Of a stretch of 64,000 bases of DNA, positions 24,769 through 33,516 are shown piece after piece; the first letter of the stretch is position 1; every line of letters starts with the position of its first letter. The translations under genes and the position numbers were made by a program. Below the pieces are notes generated by a model. The model saw only the letters and a program-made list of their open reading frames with translations, was not told the DNA's origin and did no database searches. Source of the DNA: an uncultured Christensenella sp. (GTDB lineage: Bacteria; Bacillota; Clostridia; Christensenellales; Borkfalkiaceae); NCBI GenBank assembly GCA_910578195.1, contig CAJTOY010000005.1, positions 62,001 to 126,000 on the forward strand, written 5' to 3'.

Positions 24769-25670
24769 AGCACCTTTAATCTGGGATTAAGCGTTTCGTC
24801 AAGTCCGTTGGCGAGCATAAGGGTTGCAATCTGGAAAACGATTATTGCTACCAGCGGGTACATTAAAACGCGTATGTTCTGCACGTTCGCAAGTCCGTTC
24901 GTGCGCGCCGCGTTCATTATCGCGCCCCAGTTCGTAGGGTCGTACGCGGCGAGACCTACTAGCATAATTCCCACGCTCGCGGTTATCGCGTTGCGCATTG
25001 CCATAACGAAATTTATTGCTATATACGAGAATACGTTTGGCAAAAGCTCCTTGAAAATTATGTGGGCTTTGCTCATATGCATAACCCTGCAAATCTGGAT
25101 AAAGTCCCGTTCCTTTATCGACATTACCTGAATTCTTATCGCGCGGCACAGTCCCGCCCAGCTCCAAAGGGAGATTACCAGCGAAAGGGTTATGGGCTTG
25201 TTGATAGTAATTATCGCCGCAAGCAGCAGATATACGGGAAAGGACGGTATGGACAGGAAAATATTCGTAATAGACATTATTATCTTGTCCGCAACGCCGC
25301 CGAGATAGCCGCTGACTATGCCGAGCACCGTGCCGACTATCACCGTGAAAAACGCCGAATAGAAGGCAATTTGCAAAACCGAGCCGGTGCCCGCTATCAT
25401 TTGTCTGAACACGTCTCTGCCCAGCCAGTCGGTGCCGAACGGGTGCTCAAACGACGGCGAAAGATATTTGTTCGCGAGGTCTGTGTTCGCCTCGTACGGG
25501 AATATGAGCGGGCCGAAGATTGCTACGAGCACGAATATGCCGAGTATGACGAAGCCCGTTATGGTTTTGCCGTTTGAAAATATTTTCTTCGCGCCTCTGC
25601 CGAACGCGCAGAAGAAATCCTTTGCCGCCGACAGAAAATCGAGGAAAAACTTTTTGGTTTTTTCTTTCAT
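24765..25670 (-). CDS. Opp/Dpp-type ABC transporter permease, OppC-like
   Basis: 301 residues. There is an N-terminal helix after a cytoplasmic stretch, then the periplasmic OppC_N-type loop with HPFGTDWLGRDVFRQMIAG, a diagnostic box of DppC/OppC permeases. Four to five further helices follow, with the coupling loop ERDFIQICRVMHMSKAHIIF. It begins one base after the OppB-like stop. Confidence 0.92.
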   Translation of the reverse strand: MKEKTKKFFLDFLSAAKDFFCAFGRGAKKIFSNGKTITGFVILGIFVLVAIFGPLIFPYEANTDLANKYLSPSFEHPFGTDWLGRDVFRQMIAGTGSVLQIAFYSAFFTVIVGTVLGIVSGYLGGVADKIIMSITNIFLSIPSFPVYLLLAAIITINKPITLSLVISLWSWAGLCRAIRIQVMSIKERDFIQICRVMHMSKAHIIFKELLPNVFSYIAINFVMAMRNAITASVGIMLVGLAAYDPTNWGAIMNAARTNGLANVQNIRVLMYPLVAIIVFQIATLMLANGLDETLNPRLKVL

Positions 25671-25671
25671 G

Positions 25672-26748
25672 TTATCCCCTCCTCACGCGCGGGTCGACGA
25701 AAGGATATATAAGGTCGACGACGAGGTTTACGAAAATTACCATTGCGGCGGAAAAGAAAATCAAGCCCTGTACGACCATATAGTCCTTGTTTATAATTCT
25801 GTTTGAAATTTCAAGACCTATGCCGGGGTAATTGAATATGCTTTCCATAAGCGTAGCCCCGCCAAACAGCGCGCCGAACGATACTCCGAACATTGTCACG
25901 AGGGGCAAAAGCGCGTTCTTTTTCATGTACTTCGAGCGGATTGTACGCTCGGATAAGCCCCTCGCCCTTGCGGCGAGTATATAATTTTCGCCGAGTACGC
26001 CTATGCAGCTTCCGCGCATGTGGAGTATCCAGTTGCCCGTCTGCACAATCGTGTACGCGAGCACGGGCAAAAACGCGTGGTATAAAACGTTGCCTATAAA
26101 CGGAAGATTGAAGCCGGGCGTAACCTCGAAAATATCGTAGTTGTTCTGCGCGGGGAACCATTTGAGCATATACGCAAAAACGATTACCAAAACGAGCGCT
26201 ATAAGATAGTCGGGTATCGAGCCCGTAACGGCTATATAGCCCGAAGCAATCTTGTTAGCGACGCCGTTTCTTCTCTGCGCGACGAACCCGCCGACAGCAA
26301 TTCCTATAAAGAAGCTGATAAACAGCGAAACCGAGGAAATGAAAAGCGTCCAGGGCAGTCTTGTTGCAATTAAACTGTTAGCCGACACGCCCGTTTCGAG
26401 ATAGCTTTCCCCGAGCTGACCACTGAAAAGACCGCCGAGGTAACGGAAAAACGCTTTGAAAATGTTTTCGTTGGGGTCGTAATTCAAAAGGCTTGCCGCG
26501 AGCTCGTAAGCCCTTTCATAGGTAATTCCCTGCTGAGCTTGCAGTTTAAGCGCGTATAGCTCGACAATGTCGCCGGGAATAAGTCTGAGTAAGAAAAACA
26601 GCAATATTACCGATAACACAAGCGTCAGCAGAGATATACCTATTTTGAGGAGAAAATATCTGTTTTTGACGATAAAGCGCCAGACAATCAGTCCCGCTTT
26701 CTTTAATTTTTGCTTTAACTTCCCGAAGAAAGCTTTGGTTTCGTTCAT
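25672..26748 (-). CDS. Opp/Dpp-type ABC transporter permease, OppB-like
   Basis: 358 residues with a first helix at about 33-55, a large extracytoplasmic loop, and five C-terminal helices. The coupling loop GENYILAARARGLSERTIRS is the EAA-type contact with the ATPases, and IFNYPGIGLEISN is the conserved box near the end. The gene lies 15 bases after the receptor gene. Confidence 0.92.
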   Translation of the reverse strand: MNETKAFFGKLKQKLKKAGLIVWRFIVKNRYFLLKIGISLLTLVLSVILLFFLLRLIPGDIVELYALKLQAQQGITYERAYELAASLLNYDPNENIFKAFFRYLGGLFSGQLGESYLETGVSANSLIATRLPWTLFISSVSLFISFFIGIAVGGFVAQRRNGVANKIASGYIAVTGSIPDYLIALVLVIVFAYMLKWFPAQNNYDIFEVTPGFNLPFIGNVLYHAFLPVLAYTIVQTGNWILHMRGSCIGVLGENYILAARARGLSERTIRSKYMKKNALLPLVTMFGVSFGALFGGATLMESIFNYPGIGLEISNRIINKDYMVVQGLIFFSAAMVIFVNLVVDLIYPFVDPRVRRG

Positions 26749-26763
26749 TTTTATCCGCCTTTA

Positions 26764-28716
26764 TTATCTGGGTTGATACACGCCGTACGCAAGCATATAG
26801 TTGGTTGCATAAACAAGGTTTGTGCGCGCCACCTCGAAGAAGTCGTCCGTGCCGGCCTCGGGAACGTACGTTACGTTTCTGTCGACCGACCAGTACTCTT
26901 CGAGGGGGACTCCCGCTATCTTGCCGACGTTTAAAGTGGAAGCCGTAGTGTTCTGGAAAAATTGTACACCCATGCACATTTCAGAAAGACCCGTATTGAA
27001 CACGTCGACGAGATATGTGAGCTCGTCCTTATCCACCGAATAGAAAGAGTTTATATAATCCGCGAATTCGTAGGTTTTAGTGTCGCCGTCGAGTCCGTTG
27101 AATACAAGCTTGACCGCGTTCGCCTTCTGCGCGTCGGCGTAATCGCCGGGATAACGCTCGACGTGCGCCCACCTCGAATAGACGTCCGCAAACTGGTTGT
27201 ATGAGCCCGTGGGATACGAAAACGACATATTGAGGTCTGTCCATTCGAGCAGTAAATCGTAAGGGCAGTTATCCGCGCTCGCGTTGCCGTAGAAGTTGCT
27301 CGACTTCAAGAGGTCGACCTTTATGCCGAACGCGTTTAGCTGCGCCACCGCCGCCTCCGCCGCCATGGAAGCTATCGCCGAACCGCTCGGCGCGCCGAGC
27401 GTGAGCTTTACTTCGCTTCCGTTCGCGTACCACTTGCCGTTATTTTTAGACCAGCCCGCAGCGGTGAGCAGCTCCTCCGCCTTTGCGGTGTTGTGCTCGT
27501 AGGTCTTTATCGCTTTGAAGTGCTCCTCGCTCATATACGTTTCCGCCTCCGAGGGAGCCATTCCCATAAGCGGGTAATACGAAGTCTTGGCGTAGGGGTT
27601 TGCCGCGAGAGTTATTTCCTCTCTGTCGAAGATATACTGGAAGGCTTGCCTTACGGGCAGCGTGAGTATGGGCTTTTGGAGGTTGAATATAATGCCTATC
27701 GCGCCCGGGTCGTACATTTTGAGGTTGACGAGGTCGGTATTAGTGTTGAGCATACTGACCAGCGTGTCCTGCTGGATAAAGCCGTCGTAGTAGTCGACGT
27801 AGCCGTTTGTTATCAGCTGATAGGTCTGGTTGAGGTCGGACGAGGAATAAAGCTTCACCTTTTCGAAGCCTATGTTGTCCGCGTTCCAGTAATATTTGTT
27901 TTTGGTTAAAAGTATCTGCGTGGGCGAGAAGGTTTCGAGCTTGAAGGGTCCCGTCGCGATATACTTCGCGGGATTGTACTGGAAGAACGCGTTTTTCGCT
28001 ATGTTCAGCTGTACAATCTGGTCTATGGTCGAGAAACGGTTGAACGCGCCCCAGAGGTTGACGTTGGTATTTACGGGGCTTTTCATGACTATGTCGTAAA
28101 CCGTGTCGACGTAAGAAGCGAATTCGTCGTATTTGACGGTGCCCGACTTATCTTGCGCAAGCAAAAGCTCCTTTACGGTGTTGTTCGGTTCCTTCAAAGG
28201 GTTCCAGACGAATTCGACCGTCTTGCTGTCCTTGATATTGACCGCAGCCATATAGTTGGACGAGGTCGGGTGCATTATATAGTAGTACGCCCAGACGTCC
28301 TTTGCGGTAAAGTCCTCGCCGTTCTGCCACTTCGCGTTTTCGCGTATTTTTGCGGTGGTCACCGAAACGGTGTCGCAGTCTTGCGAAACGTAGTAATCGT
28401 ATGCGTCGCTGCCCATCGCCGTCTTATATTCGGCTATCGGCGCCTCACTGTGCACGGGCAATTCGGATGCGAGCTGGCAGAAAACTTCGTCGGTCGAGCG
28501 TACATAGCGGTACAGCCCTTCCACCACGAAATAGTCGAAAGCGTTGCAGTTGGTGTTGCTGTTGTAGTGGTTGATAAGTCCGCTCGACGTCCACGTCGCT
28601 ACCATTGAAAACGACTTGTCGGGGTTCTTGCCCTCGCCGGGCTTTACGCAACCGACCGCGCCGAGAGATACCGCCGCAACCGAAACCGCGCACAGTGCTT
28701 TTAATAACTTTTTCAT
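26764..28716 (-). CDS. Family 5 extracellular solute-binding lipoprotein (SBP_bac_5)
   Basis: 650 residues from the ATG at 28716, which has AGGAGG ten bases upstream; a longer frame runs back into the preceding gene and is rejected. The signal peptide ends in lipobox GAVGC. Typical cluster C boxes are seen: NAKWQNGEDFTAKDVWAYYY, KYIATGPFKLETFSPTQ, and LPVRQAFQYIFDREEIT. It is longer than most dipeptide receptors (about 530), which fits a larger ligand. It is the receptor of the adjacent Opp-like importer. Because it sits among GH32-like enzymes, an oligosaccharide ligand is inferred. Confidence 0.88.
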   Translation of the reverse strand: MKKLLKALCAVSVAAVSLGAVGCVKPGEGKNPDKSFSMVATWTSSGLINHYNSNTNCNAFDYFVVEGLYRYVRSTDEVFCQLASELPVHSEAPIAEYKTAMGSDAYDYYVSQDCDTVSVTTAKIRENAKWQNGEDFTAKDVWAYYYIMHPTSSNYMAAVNIKDSKTVEFVWNPLKEPNNTVKELLLAQDKSGTVKYDEFASYVDTVYDIVMKSPVNTNVNLWGAFNRFSTIDQIVQLNIAKNAFFQYNPAKYIATGPFKLETFSPTQILLTKNKYYWNADNIGFEKVKLYSSSDLNQTYQLITNGYVDYYDGFIQQDTLVSMLNTNTDLVNLKMYDPGAIGIIFNLQKPILTLPVRQAFQYIFDREEITLAANPYAKTSYYPLMGMAPSEAETYMSEEHFKAIKTYEHNTAKAEELLTAAGWSKNNGKWYANGSEVKLTLGAPSGSAIASMAAEAAVAQLNAFGIKVDLLKSSNFYGNASADNCPYDLLLEWTDLNMSFSYPTGSYNQFADVYSRWAHVERYPGDYADAQKANAVKLVFNGLDGDTKTYEFADYINSFYSVDKDELTYLVDVFNTGLSEMCMGVQFFQNTTASTLNVGKIAGVPLEEYWSVDRNVTYVPEAGTDDFFEVARTNLVYATNYMLAYGVYQPR

Positions 28717-28729
28717 AAATTTTTCCTCC

Positions 28730-30667
28730 TTAGTCGAATATATTTGTTCCGTCCGCAAGACGGCAGACCTCCGCGTCCTTAAACGACGCGCCCGAAAGGG
28801 ATATTTCGTAGCTGTCCGCAAGAGTCGTGTGCGCTGTGACCGAATATTCATCGTCCGCGAACGCTTCGATAAAAGCGCCGTCCGCGATTATTTTTAAGTC
28901 GAACGAGGTCTTATCGCCCTCTATCTCGACCTCCCTTTCGCTGCCCGTCAGGCTGTCGTTTACGAACAGATAGGTTTTTCCGTTGCGTTTAATGATTCCC
29001 GCGTAATATCTCGCGTTGCCCGAGGTAAGCTCTACCGCCGCATAATCGCCCGATAAATCGACGTGCGCCAAAATCATGCTTCTGCCGCTCGTCACCGAGC
29101 TGCCAAAAGAAAGCTTTGCAATTCTGCCCTTATTCAAAAGCTTTGTCAGATATTCGTCGCACCTCGTGCCGAGCGTGCCGTCGGCTTTGACGAAAACCTC
29201 TCTCGCGAGGTTTAAGTTCCCGCCCCAGACATTGGCGTTGGGGCTGCTTCCTATCCAGCCGTACATGTAGTACCTTCCACCCACCTCGCAAAGCTGTGCC
29301 GCGTGCAAGTCTCCGCCGTCGAGGCTGTATTCTTTTAATTTGCCCCACTCGGCGTTTTCGGGCGATACGCCCGCGCCCGCAACCCTGTAACTCAGTCTGC
29401 CGACGCCGCCCGCCGTGCCCGTGCCGTACACCGAATAGAACAGATACCATCTGTCGCCTATCTTTTTGAGCTGGGGACACTCGGGGTCGCCTCTGCCCGT
29501 GAAATCGAGCAGCTTTACCGCCTTTGTCGAGAAAACTCCGTCGGAGTTTGCCGTATACAGCGCAAGACCCTTTTCGCCCTTGTCGGTGCGCTCGGAGTAG
29601 TAATTCATTACCACGCAGTAAATCTTGTCGCCGTCCTTATCGTAAAATATATCGGGGTCGCGTCCCGAGTGCACGCCCGTATCGAAATACGCGCGGTACT
29701 TGTATTTCAGCATGCCGTCGGCGGGGTCAACGTACATTTCCGAGCCGTTCTGCCAGTTCAGTAAATCGTAGCTTTTTGACGCGCCCGCATAGTTGCCCTT
29801 GCCGTAGGACGAGCGGTAAACGCCTTCCTTATCCTTGTATACGCCGAGCGCGAAATACAAATCCTGCTCGGGCGGGTTATTCTTGTCCACCGAAATTTTC
29901 GTGTCGCGGTAGCTTATAAAGTCAGTGCTTGTAGTCAGCAGCGAGCCGAAGGTTTCGGTTTTGTCGCCCGTCTGGTTGCCCGTCGAGAGATAGAACATAT
30001 AGAGTTGTCCGCTTTTCTCGTCGTAAAACGGGTGAACGTCGCCATAGTATCCGTCCGCCGCGTGGTGAAGGCTTTCCTCGCCCTTGCCCGAAAAATCGAT
30101 TGAGGGGTTCCAGTAAACCTCCGCGTCGCCCGACACAACAAACTTAACCGTTTGCCCCGCCGCGAGGTTGACGGAGTTTTCGTGCCATACGCCGATATCG
30201 TCGGTTATCACTCTTTCGAATAACTTTTCCGAGTCGCAATACGCCTCAACAACGCCTTCGCTACCCGAAACAAGCGAGGGGTTGCCGCTTATCTTCGCCG
30301 CGCCCGATACGGGAGAGACGAACGAGCGCACGGCTTTGACCGAGGAAGTACTCTTCATAATCCCGCCGTTTATTTCCGCCGAAGAGCCTTTCCAGACCTC
30401 GCCGCTCAATGTCATTTTGTTCGTCGCGCCGTTTTCCGCGTACTCGTAGTAAAAGCCGTTGTAGCCTTGAACAAAGCTTTGCGTATAGCCGTAGGACGCC
30501 TTGTAAAGGCTTTTACCGCTTATTTCCGCCGACTTTTCGGGCGTGTGTCTGTAAATTTGCGAATAGTCCAAAATTTTATCTCCTTCGTCGTTCGGGGTAT
30601 TTACGTTGCAGGCGGAAACCGAAAAAGCGGTAACGGCGAGCATTGCGAAAGCTAAAAGCTTTTTCAT
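28730..30667 (-). CDS. GH32-like secreted lipoprotein hydrolase
   Basis: 645 residues. The lipoprotein signal has lipobox SVSAC. An N-terminal beta-sandwich comes first (about 50-200), then the five-bladed propeller, then a GH32C-like sandwich (about 540-640). All three GH32 landmarks are present: GDVHPFYDE (nucleophile), SGRDPDIFYD (transition-state stabiliser RDP) and GDPECPQLKKIGDRWYLF (acid/base in ECP). It is the intact paralogue of the protein at 17817-19673. AGGAGGG precedes the ATG, which overlaps the stop of the small upstream gene (ATGA). Likely cleaves a fructan or a related ketofuranoside outside the cell. Confidence 0.8.
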   Translation of the reverse strand: MKKLLAFAMLAVTAFSVSACNVNTPNDEGDKILDYSQIYRHTPEKSAEISGKSLYKASYGYTQSFVQGYNGFYYEYAENGATNKMTLSGEVWKGSSAEINGGIMKSTSSVKAVRSFVSPVSGAAKISGNPSLVSGSEGVVEAYCDSEKLFERVITDDIGVWHENSVNLAAGQTVKFVVSGDAEVYWNPSIDFSGKGEESLHHAADGYYGDVHPFYDEKSGQLYMFYLSTGNQTGDKTETFGSLLTTSTDFISYRDTKISVDKNNPPEQDLYFALGVYKDKEGVYRSSYGKGNYAGASKSYDLLNWQNGSEMYVDPADGMLKYKYRAYFDTGVHSGRDPDIFYDKDGDKIYCVVMNYYSERTDKGEKGLALYTANSDGVFSTKAVKLLDFTGRGDPECPQLKKIGDRWYLFYSVYGTGTAGGVGRLSYRVAGAGVSPENAEWGKLKEYSLDGGDLHAAQLCEVGGRYYMYGWIGSSPNANVWGGNLNLAREVFVKADGTLGTRCDEYLTKLLNKGRIAKLSFGSSVTSGRSMILAHVDLSGDYAAVELTSGNARYYAGIIKRNGKTYLFVNDSLTGSEREVEIEGDKTSFDLKIIADGAFIEAFADDEYSVTAHTTLADSYEISLSGASFKDAEVCRLADGTNIFD

Positions 30668-30858
30668 TTTTTATCCCTCCTGTCCCGCAGGTAGCAGTAA
30701 ATTCTGATAATCACGACAAGCGCGAACATAAGTATTGCCGAAAACAGACTGACGTACCATTCGGCGGAAGCCGGCGCTGTGATAAACAGCATAACGAGGC
30801 TGGCAATCATAATAAACAGCGCCATTTTGATAGTTACAGAGAACATTGAGTTCTTCAT
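30664..30858 (-). CDS. Small two-helix membrane protein in the GH32 operon
   Basis: 64 residues: MKNSMFSV, a hydrophobic helix at about 8-28, a short ASAEWYV loop, a second helix at about 36-54, and a basic tail RDRRDKK. A GGGGG-containing ribosome binding site precedes its ATG, and its stop overlaps the next start. No family is recognised. The position between two GH32-like genes and the tight coupling argue that it is a real gene. It may assist the transporter or the lipoproteins, but this is inference. Confidence 0.65.
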   Translation of the reverse strand: MKNSMFSVTIKMALFIMIASLVMLFITAPASAEWYVSLFSAILMFALVVIIRIYCYLRDRRDKK

Positions 30859-30870
30859 AAGCTTACCCCC

Positions 30871-32253
30871 TTATTTCGAATATATTTTTATATCGTTGAA
30901 CCCGACAGTAGTATTATGCGTGTAAATTCCGAAGTTACCCTCTTTGAAGTCAAACATTCTCTCGCTCATTGCGACCTTGTCGTTGACGTATACTTCGAGC
31001 ACGCTGCCCTCGGCTATTATAAGAAGGGAATTTTCCTCTCCCGCCTTTATGGGGCAGTACCTCTCGGTACCCGCGTTGAAGTGCAGTGTGCTGTCAAATC
31101 TGGGGTGACGGTCGAATGCAAGACGGTTATGCTTAGGCTCGAATTTAACCGAGTAATATTCGTTTTGGTTGCCGCTTTCGCGGAGTATTACTCCGAAATC
31201 GCCCCCCTCTTCGCGCGCCGTAAATTTGAGTTCGAGTTTGAAGTTTTCGGGCGACGCGCCCAGCATTACCGTTTTTCTGCCGTCTCCGCCGAGCGTATAA
31301 GCATTTTCCGCAAGGGGTATATTCACCGAATAGGAATTGCGCACCTCGTCGGGGCAGCGCACCCACAGCGTTCCGTCCTTGCCTTGCACCAGCTCGTGCG
31401 GGATAATCGTTCCGCCCCACTGCCACGGCGCTTCGTCCTTTTCGCCGTTTCTGATACAGTTCCAGCCGAACATTATTCTGCGCTTGCCGTCCGAAGCGCT
31501 TTTCGCCGCGTAAAACGCGTGTCCGTCGAACGTGTTTACCTTCGGGGTTATCCAGGGTCCGTCAATGCTTTTGCTCATACGGTATGTAGTCAGAATTTTG
31601 TCGGTGAATTCGCTGAACGCCAAATACCACCACTCGCCCATTTTGAAAAGGTCGGGGCACTCGTGCGTAAAGTACGCGTTCGGCGCATAGAACGGCTTTT
31701 TGTCGAGCGTCCATTTGTCCAAATCGTCGGAGTACGCGACCAGCGTAACCCCCTTTGTATCGACGGGGTTATCGTTTTTCAGTCTGCCCGCGATAAGCAT
31801 GCCGTAGCGCTTTTTCTCTTCGTCGAAGTAGACGAACGGGTCGCGAAAATCGTGAATTTCAAACCCCTCGGGCGCGGCGAAACAGAAATTTTTATCCTTG
31901 ACCCAATGCAAGGCGTCCTTGCTCGTCGCGCGCAGAATTTTCTGCTCGGGCAATCCTTGCTTTCTCAAATGCGGATTGTGCCCCGTGTAGTAAATGATGT
32001 ACTCGCCGTTCACCTTGATACAGCTTCCCGTGAATACATATAAGTCTTGTTCTTCCTTTTTACCGCGCACGAGAACTTCGCCCTCGTCGCGGTAATCCAC
32101 AAGATTGCTTGTGCGCAAGAGGCACCACGGGCACCCCTCGCCGTCCGCTTCGATATCGCGGTAATCCCTCAGATAAAACAGCTTGAATTCATTTTCGTCG
32201 AAAAGCGGAATTACATCCGCGCATACTGCCCTGCCGGGCGCTCTGTAAAACAT
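30871..32253 (-). CDS. Cytoplasmic GH32-like beta-fructofuranosidase
   Basis: 460 residues with no signal peptide, so it acts on imported oligosaccharides. GH32 landmarks are CADVIPLFDE near residue 13 (nucleophile Asp, in place of the classic WMNDPNG), HDFRDPFVYFD (RDP) and THECPDLFKMGEWWYL (acid/base Glu in ECP). The C-terminal sandwich (about 320-460) includes VILRESGNQNEYYSVKF and ends with IYTHNTTVGFNDIKIY, the usual GH32C edge. It is the first gene of the operon, about 70 bases from the predicted start of transcription, with AAGGTGAG before the ATG. The product sugar may be fructose or another ketose; the xylulokinase at the operon end makes this uncertain. Confidence 0.85.
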   Translation of the reverse strand: MFYRAPGRAVCADVIPLFDENEFKLFYLRDYRDIEADGEGCPWCLLRTSNLVDYRDEGEVLVRGKKEEQDLYVFTGSCIKVNGEYIIYYTGHNPHLRKQGLPEQKILRATSKDALHWVKDKNFCFAAPEGFEIHDFRDPFVYFDEEKKRYGMLIAGRLKNDNPVDTKGVTLVAYSDDLDKWTLDKKPFYAPNAYFTHECPDLFKMGEWWYLAFSEFTDKILTTYRMSKSIDGPWITPKVNTFDGHAFYAAKSASDGKRRIMFGWNCIRNGEKDEAPWQWGGTIIPHELVQGKDGTLWVRCPDEVRNSYSVNIPLAENAYTLGGDGRKTVMLGASPENFKLELKFTAREEGGDFGVILRESGNQNEYYSVKFEPKHNRLAFDRHPRFDSTLHFNAGTERYCPIKAGEENSLLIIAEGSVLEVYVNDKVAMSERMFDFKEGNFGIYTHNTTVGFNDIKIYSK

Positions 32254-32274
32254 ACACTCACCTTCTTTTTATTG

Positions 32275-32288
32275 TGTAAACGTTTACA
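32275..32288. promoter_or_regulatory. LacI-type operator O1
   Basis: Perfect 14-bp palindrome TGTAAACGTTTACA with the central CG of LacI/GalR-family sites, in the 5' leader of the GH32 operon. Probable binding site for the divergent LacI-family regulator. Confidence 0.8.
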
Positions 32289-32307
32289 TATACCCTAAAA
32301 AAATTTA

Positions 32308-32321
32308 TGTAATCGTTTACA
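32308..32321. promoter_or_regulatory. LacI-type operator O2
   Basis: TGTAATCGTTTACA has one mismatch from the perfect palindrome of O1. Its centre is 33 bp from the centre of O1, close to three helical turns. It lies just downstream of the predicted start of transcription of the GH32 operon, where bound repressor would block initiation. Confidence 0.78.
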
Positions 32322-32330
32322 CCCAAGGCA

Positions 32331-32359
32331 ACTATATCACAGATTTTTTGGATTGTCAA
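32331..32359 (-). promoter_or_regulatory. Promoter of the twelve-gene GH32/Opp operon
   Basis: On the minus strand TTGACA (32359-32354), a 17-base spacer and TATAGT (32336-32331). Both LacI-type palindromes lie immediately downstream. The rest of the 274-base intergenic gap is AT-rich and holds the divergent regulator promoter. Confidence 0.75.
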
Positions 32360-32478
32360 TAGTAAAATTAAAAATTTTGTCAAATTTTGATTAAAATTTT
32401 TAAATATTGCAGGCAATTTGTCACAAACGCGCAGCAGCGCGGCATTTTGAATAATCTCATAAAAAATTGTGTTAATAC

Positions 32479-32507
32479 TTTACAAATTTCAAATCATTTG
32501 TTATAAT
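32479..32507 (+). promoter_or_regulatory. Promoter of the LacI-family regulator
   Basis: TTTACA (32479-32484), 17 bases, TATAAT (32502-32507). The ATG at 32528 follows after a short leader containing GGTGATGAT. No LacI-type palindrome overlaps this promoter, so autoregulation is not evident. Confidence 0.65.
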
Positions 32508-32527
32508 CAAAAAAAATCGGTGATGAT

Positions 32528-33484
32528 ATGGTAACGATAAAGGACGTGGCAAAACATGCGGGCGTGTCCACCGCCACCGCTTCGCGCGCGCTGAGAAATA
32601 TAGGATATATAGACAAAACTACTTACGAAAAGGTTCTCAAAGCCTCGCGCGAGCTGGGCTACGTTCCCAACGCAACCGCACAGCAGCTTAAAAACAATAC
32701 CGTAAAAACCGTCGGCTTCATAGTTTCGGATATCAACAACGAATATTATATGAGCATACTTTCGGATATAAAAAAGATGCTCGACGAGCTGGGGTTCAAC
32801 TTTTTTGTGGCGTTCAGTTCGGAAAATCCCGTAGACGAAGAAAAAAGTTTCCGCGCGCTTATCGCAAGCCGCGTGTGCGCAATACTCTTCACCCCCGTTT
32901 GCAACACAAACGGAAGCATTATAAGAATTGCCAAACAGAACGGCATTAAGGTCATACAGCTGTTCAGAAACATTTACAGCGGTATTTCCTCCATTATCAA
33001 CGACGACGAGGACGGCTGTTACTGCGCGGCAAAGCATTTGCTCGAAAACAAGTTCAAGCGGCTTTTGCTCGTCGACGTGGATTACGCGTATCTCGATTTC
33101 AAGGAAATCAGCCCGAACAGAAGCGTAGGCTTTATGAAGGCGTTGATGGAAGCTTCGGCTGACGCCGAATATGAAATAATCAATTTCCCGCTGGTGGATT
33201 ACGATATAAGCGAGCTCACCGCCGCCGTCGATAGGGTGCAGCCCGACGCTGTCATTACCGCGACGAACAGAACGGGGCTGGAAATACTTTCGTATATCCG
33301 CAAAAATAATAAAAGGATAAAACTTGTGTCGTTCGACGACAACGAATGGCTTGAATTTTGCGGCATCTCGGCAATAAGGCAGAACATGACGGCGCTGACG
33401 AAAGCCATATGCGGAATGATTTCAGACGACGGCGCAACGCCGCAAAAGGAAACAATACCGCAGATACTCGTCATAAGACAGTAA
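32528..33484 (+). CDS. LacI/GalR-family transcriptional regulator of the GH32 operon
   Basis: 318 residues. The N-terminal helix-turn-helix is TIKDVAKHAGVSTATASRAL (3-22), with the hinge helix NATAQQLKNN near 50-60. A periplasmic-binding-protein-like sensor domain follows (about 62-318), with VGFIVSDINNEYYM. The Ala-Thr-Ala-Ser stretch in the recognition helix fits a CG-centred operator such as the two palindromes in front of the divergent operon. It probably represses the locus until a sugar inducer is present. A strong bidirectional terminator follows the stop. Confidence 0.9.
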   Translation: MVTIKDVAKHAGVSTATASRALRNIGYIDKTTYEKVLKASRELGYVPNATAQQLKNNTVKTVGFIVSDINNEYYMSILSDIKKMLDELGFNFFVAFSSENPVDEEKSFRALIASRVCAILFTPVCNTNGSIIRIAKQNGIKVIQLFRNIYSGISSIINDDEDGCYCAAKHLLENKFKRLLLVDVDYAYLDFKEISPNRSVGFMKALMEASADAEYEIINFPLVDYDISELTAAVDRVQPDAVITATNRTGLEILSYIRKNNKRIKLVSFDDNEWLEFCGISAIRQNMTALTKAICGMISDDGATPQKETIPQILVIRQ

Positions 33485-33516
33485 AGGAGGTTGCTTTACG
33501 CAACCTCCTTCTTTTT
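33484..33516. terminator. Bidirectional terminator after lacI-type gene and collagen-like gene
   Basis: Perfect 11-bp arms aaggaggttgc/gcaacctcctt with a 5-base loop and a T-run on the plus strand. It overlaps the end of the convergent collagen-like gene. Confidence 0.85.

Noticed and set aside
28717..28851. 45-codon extension of the solute-binding protein
   Set aside because: It overlaps the GH32-like gene and puts the lipobox far from the N-terminus; ATG 28716 has AGGAGG and a proper signal peptide.
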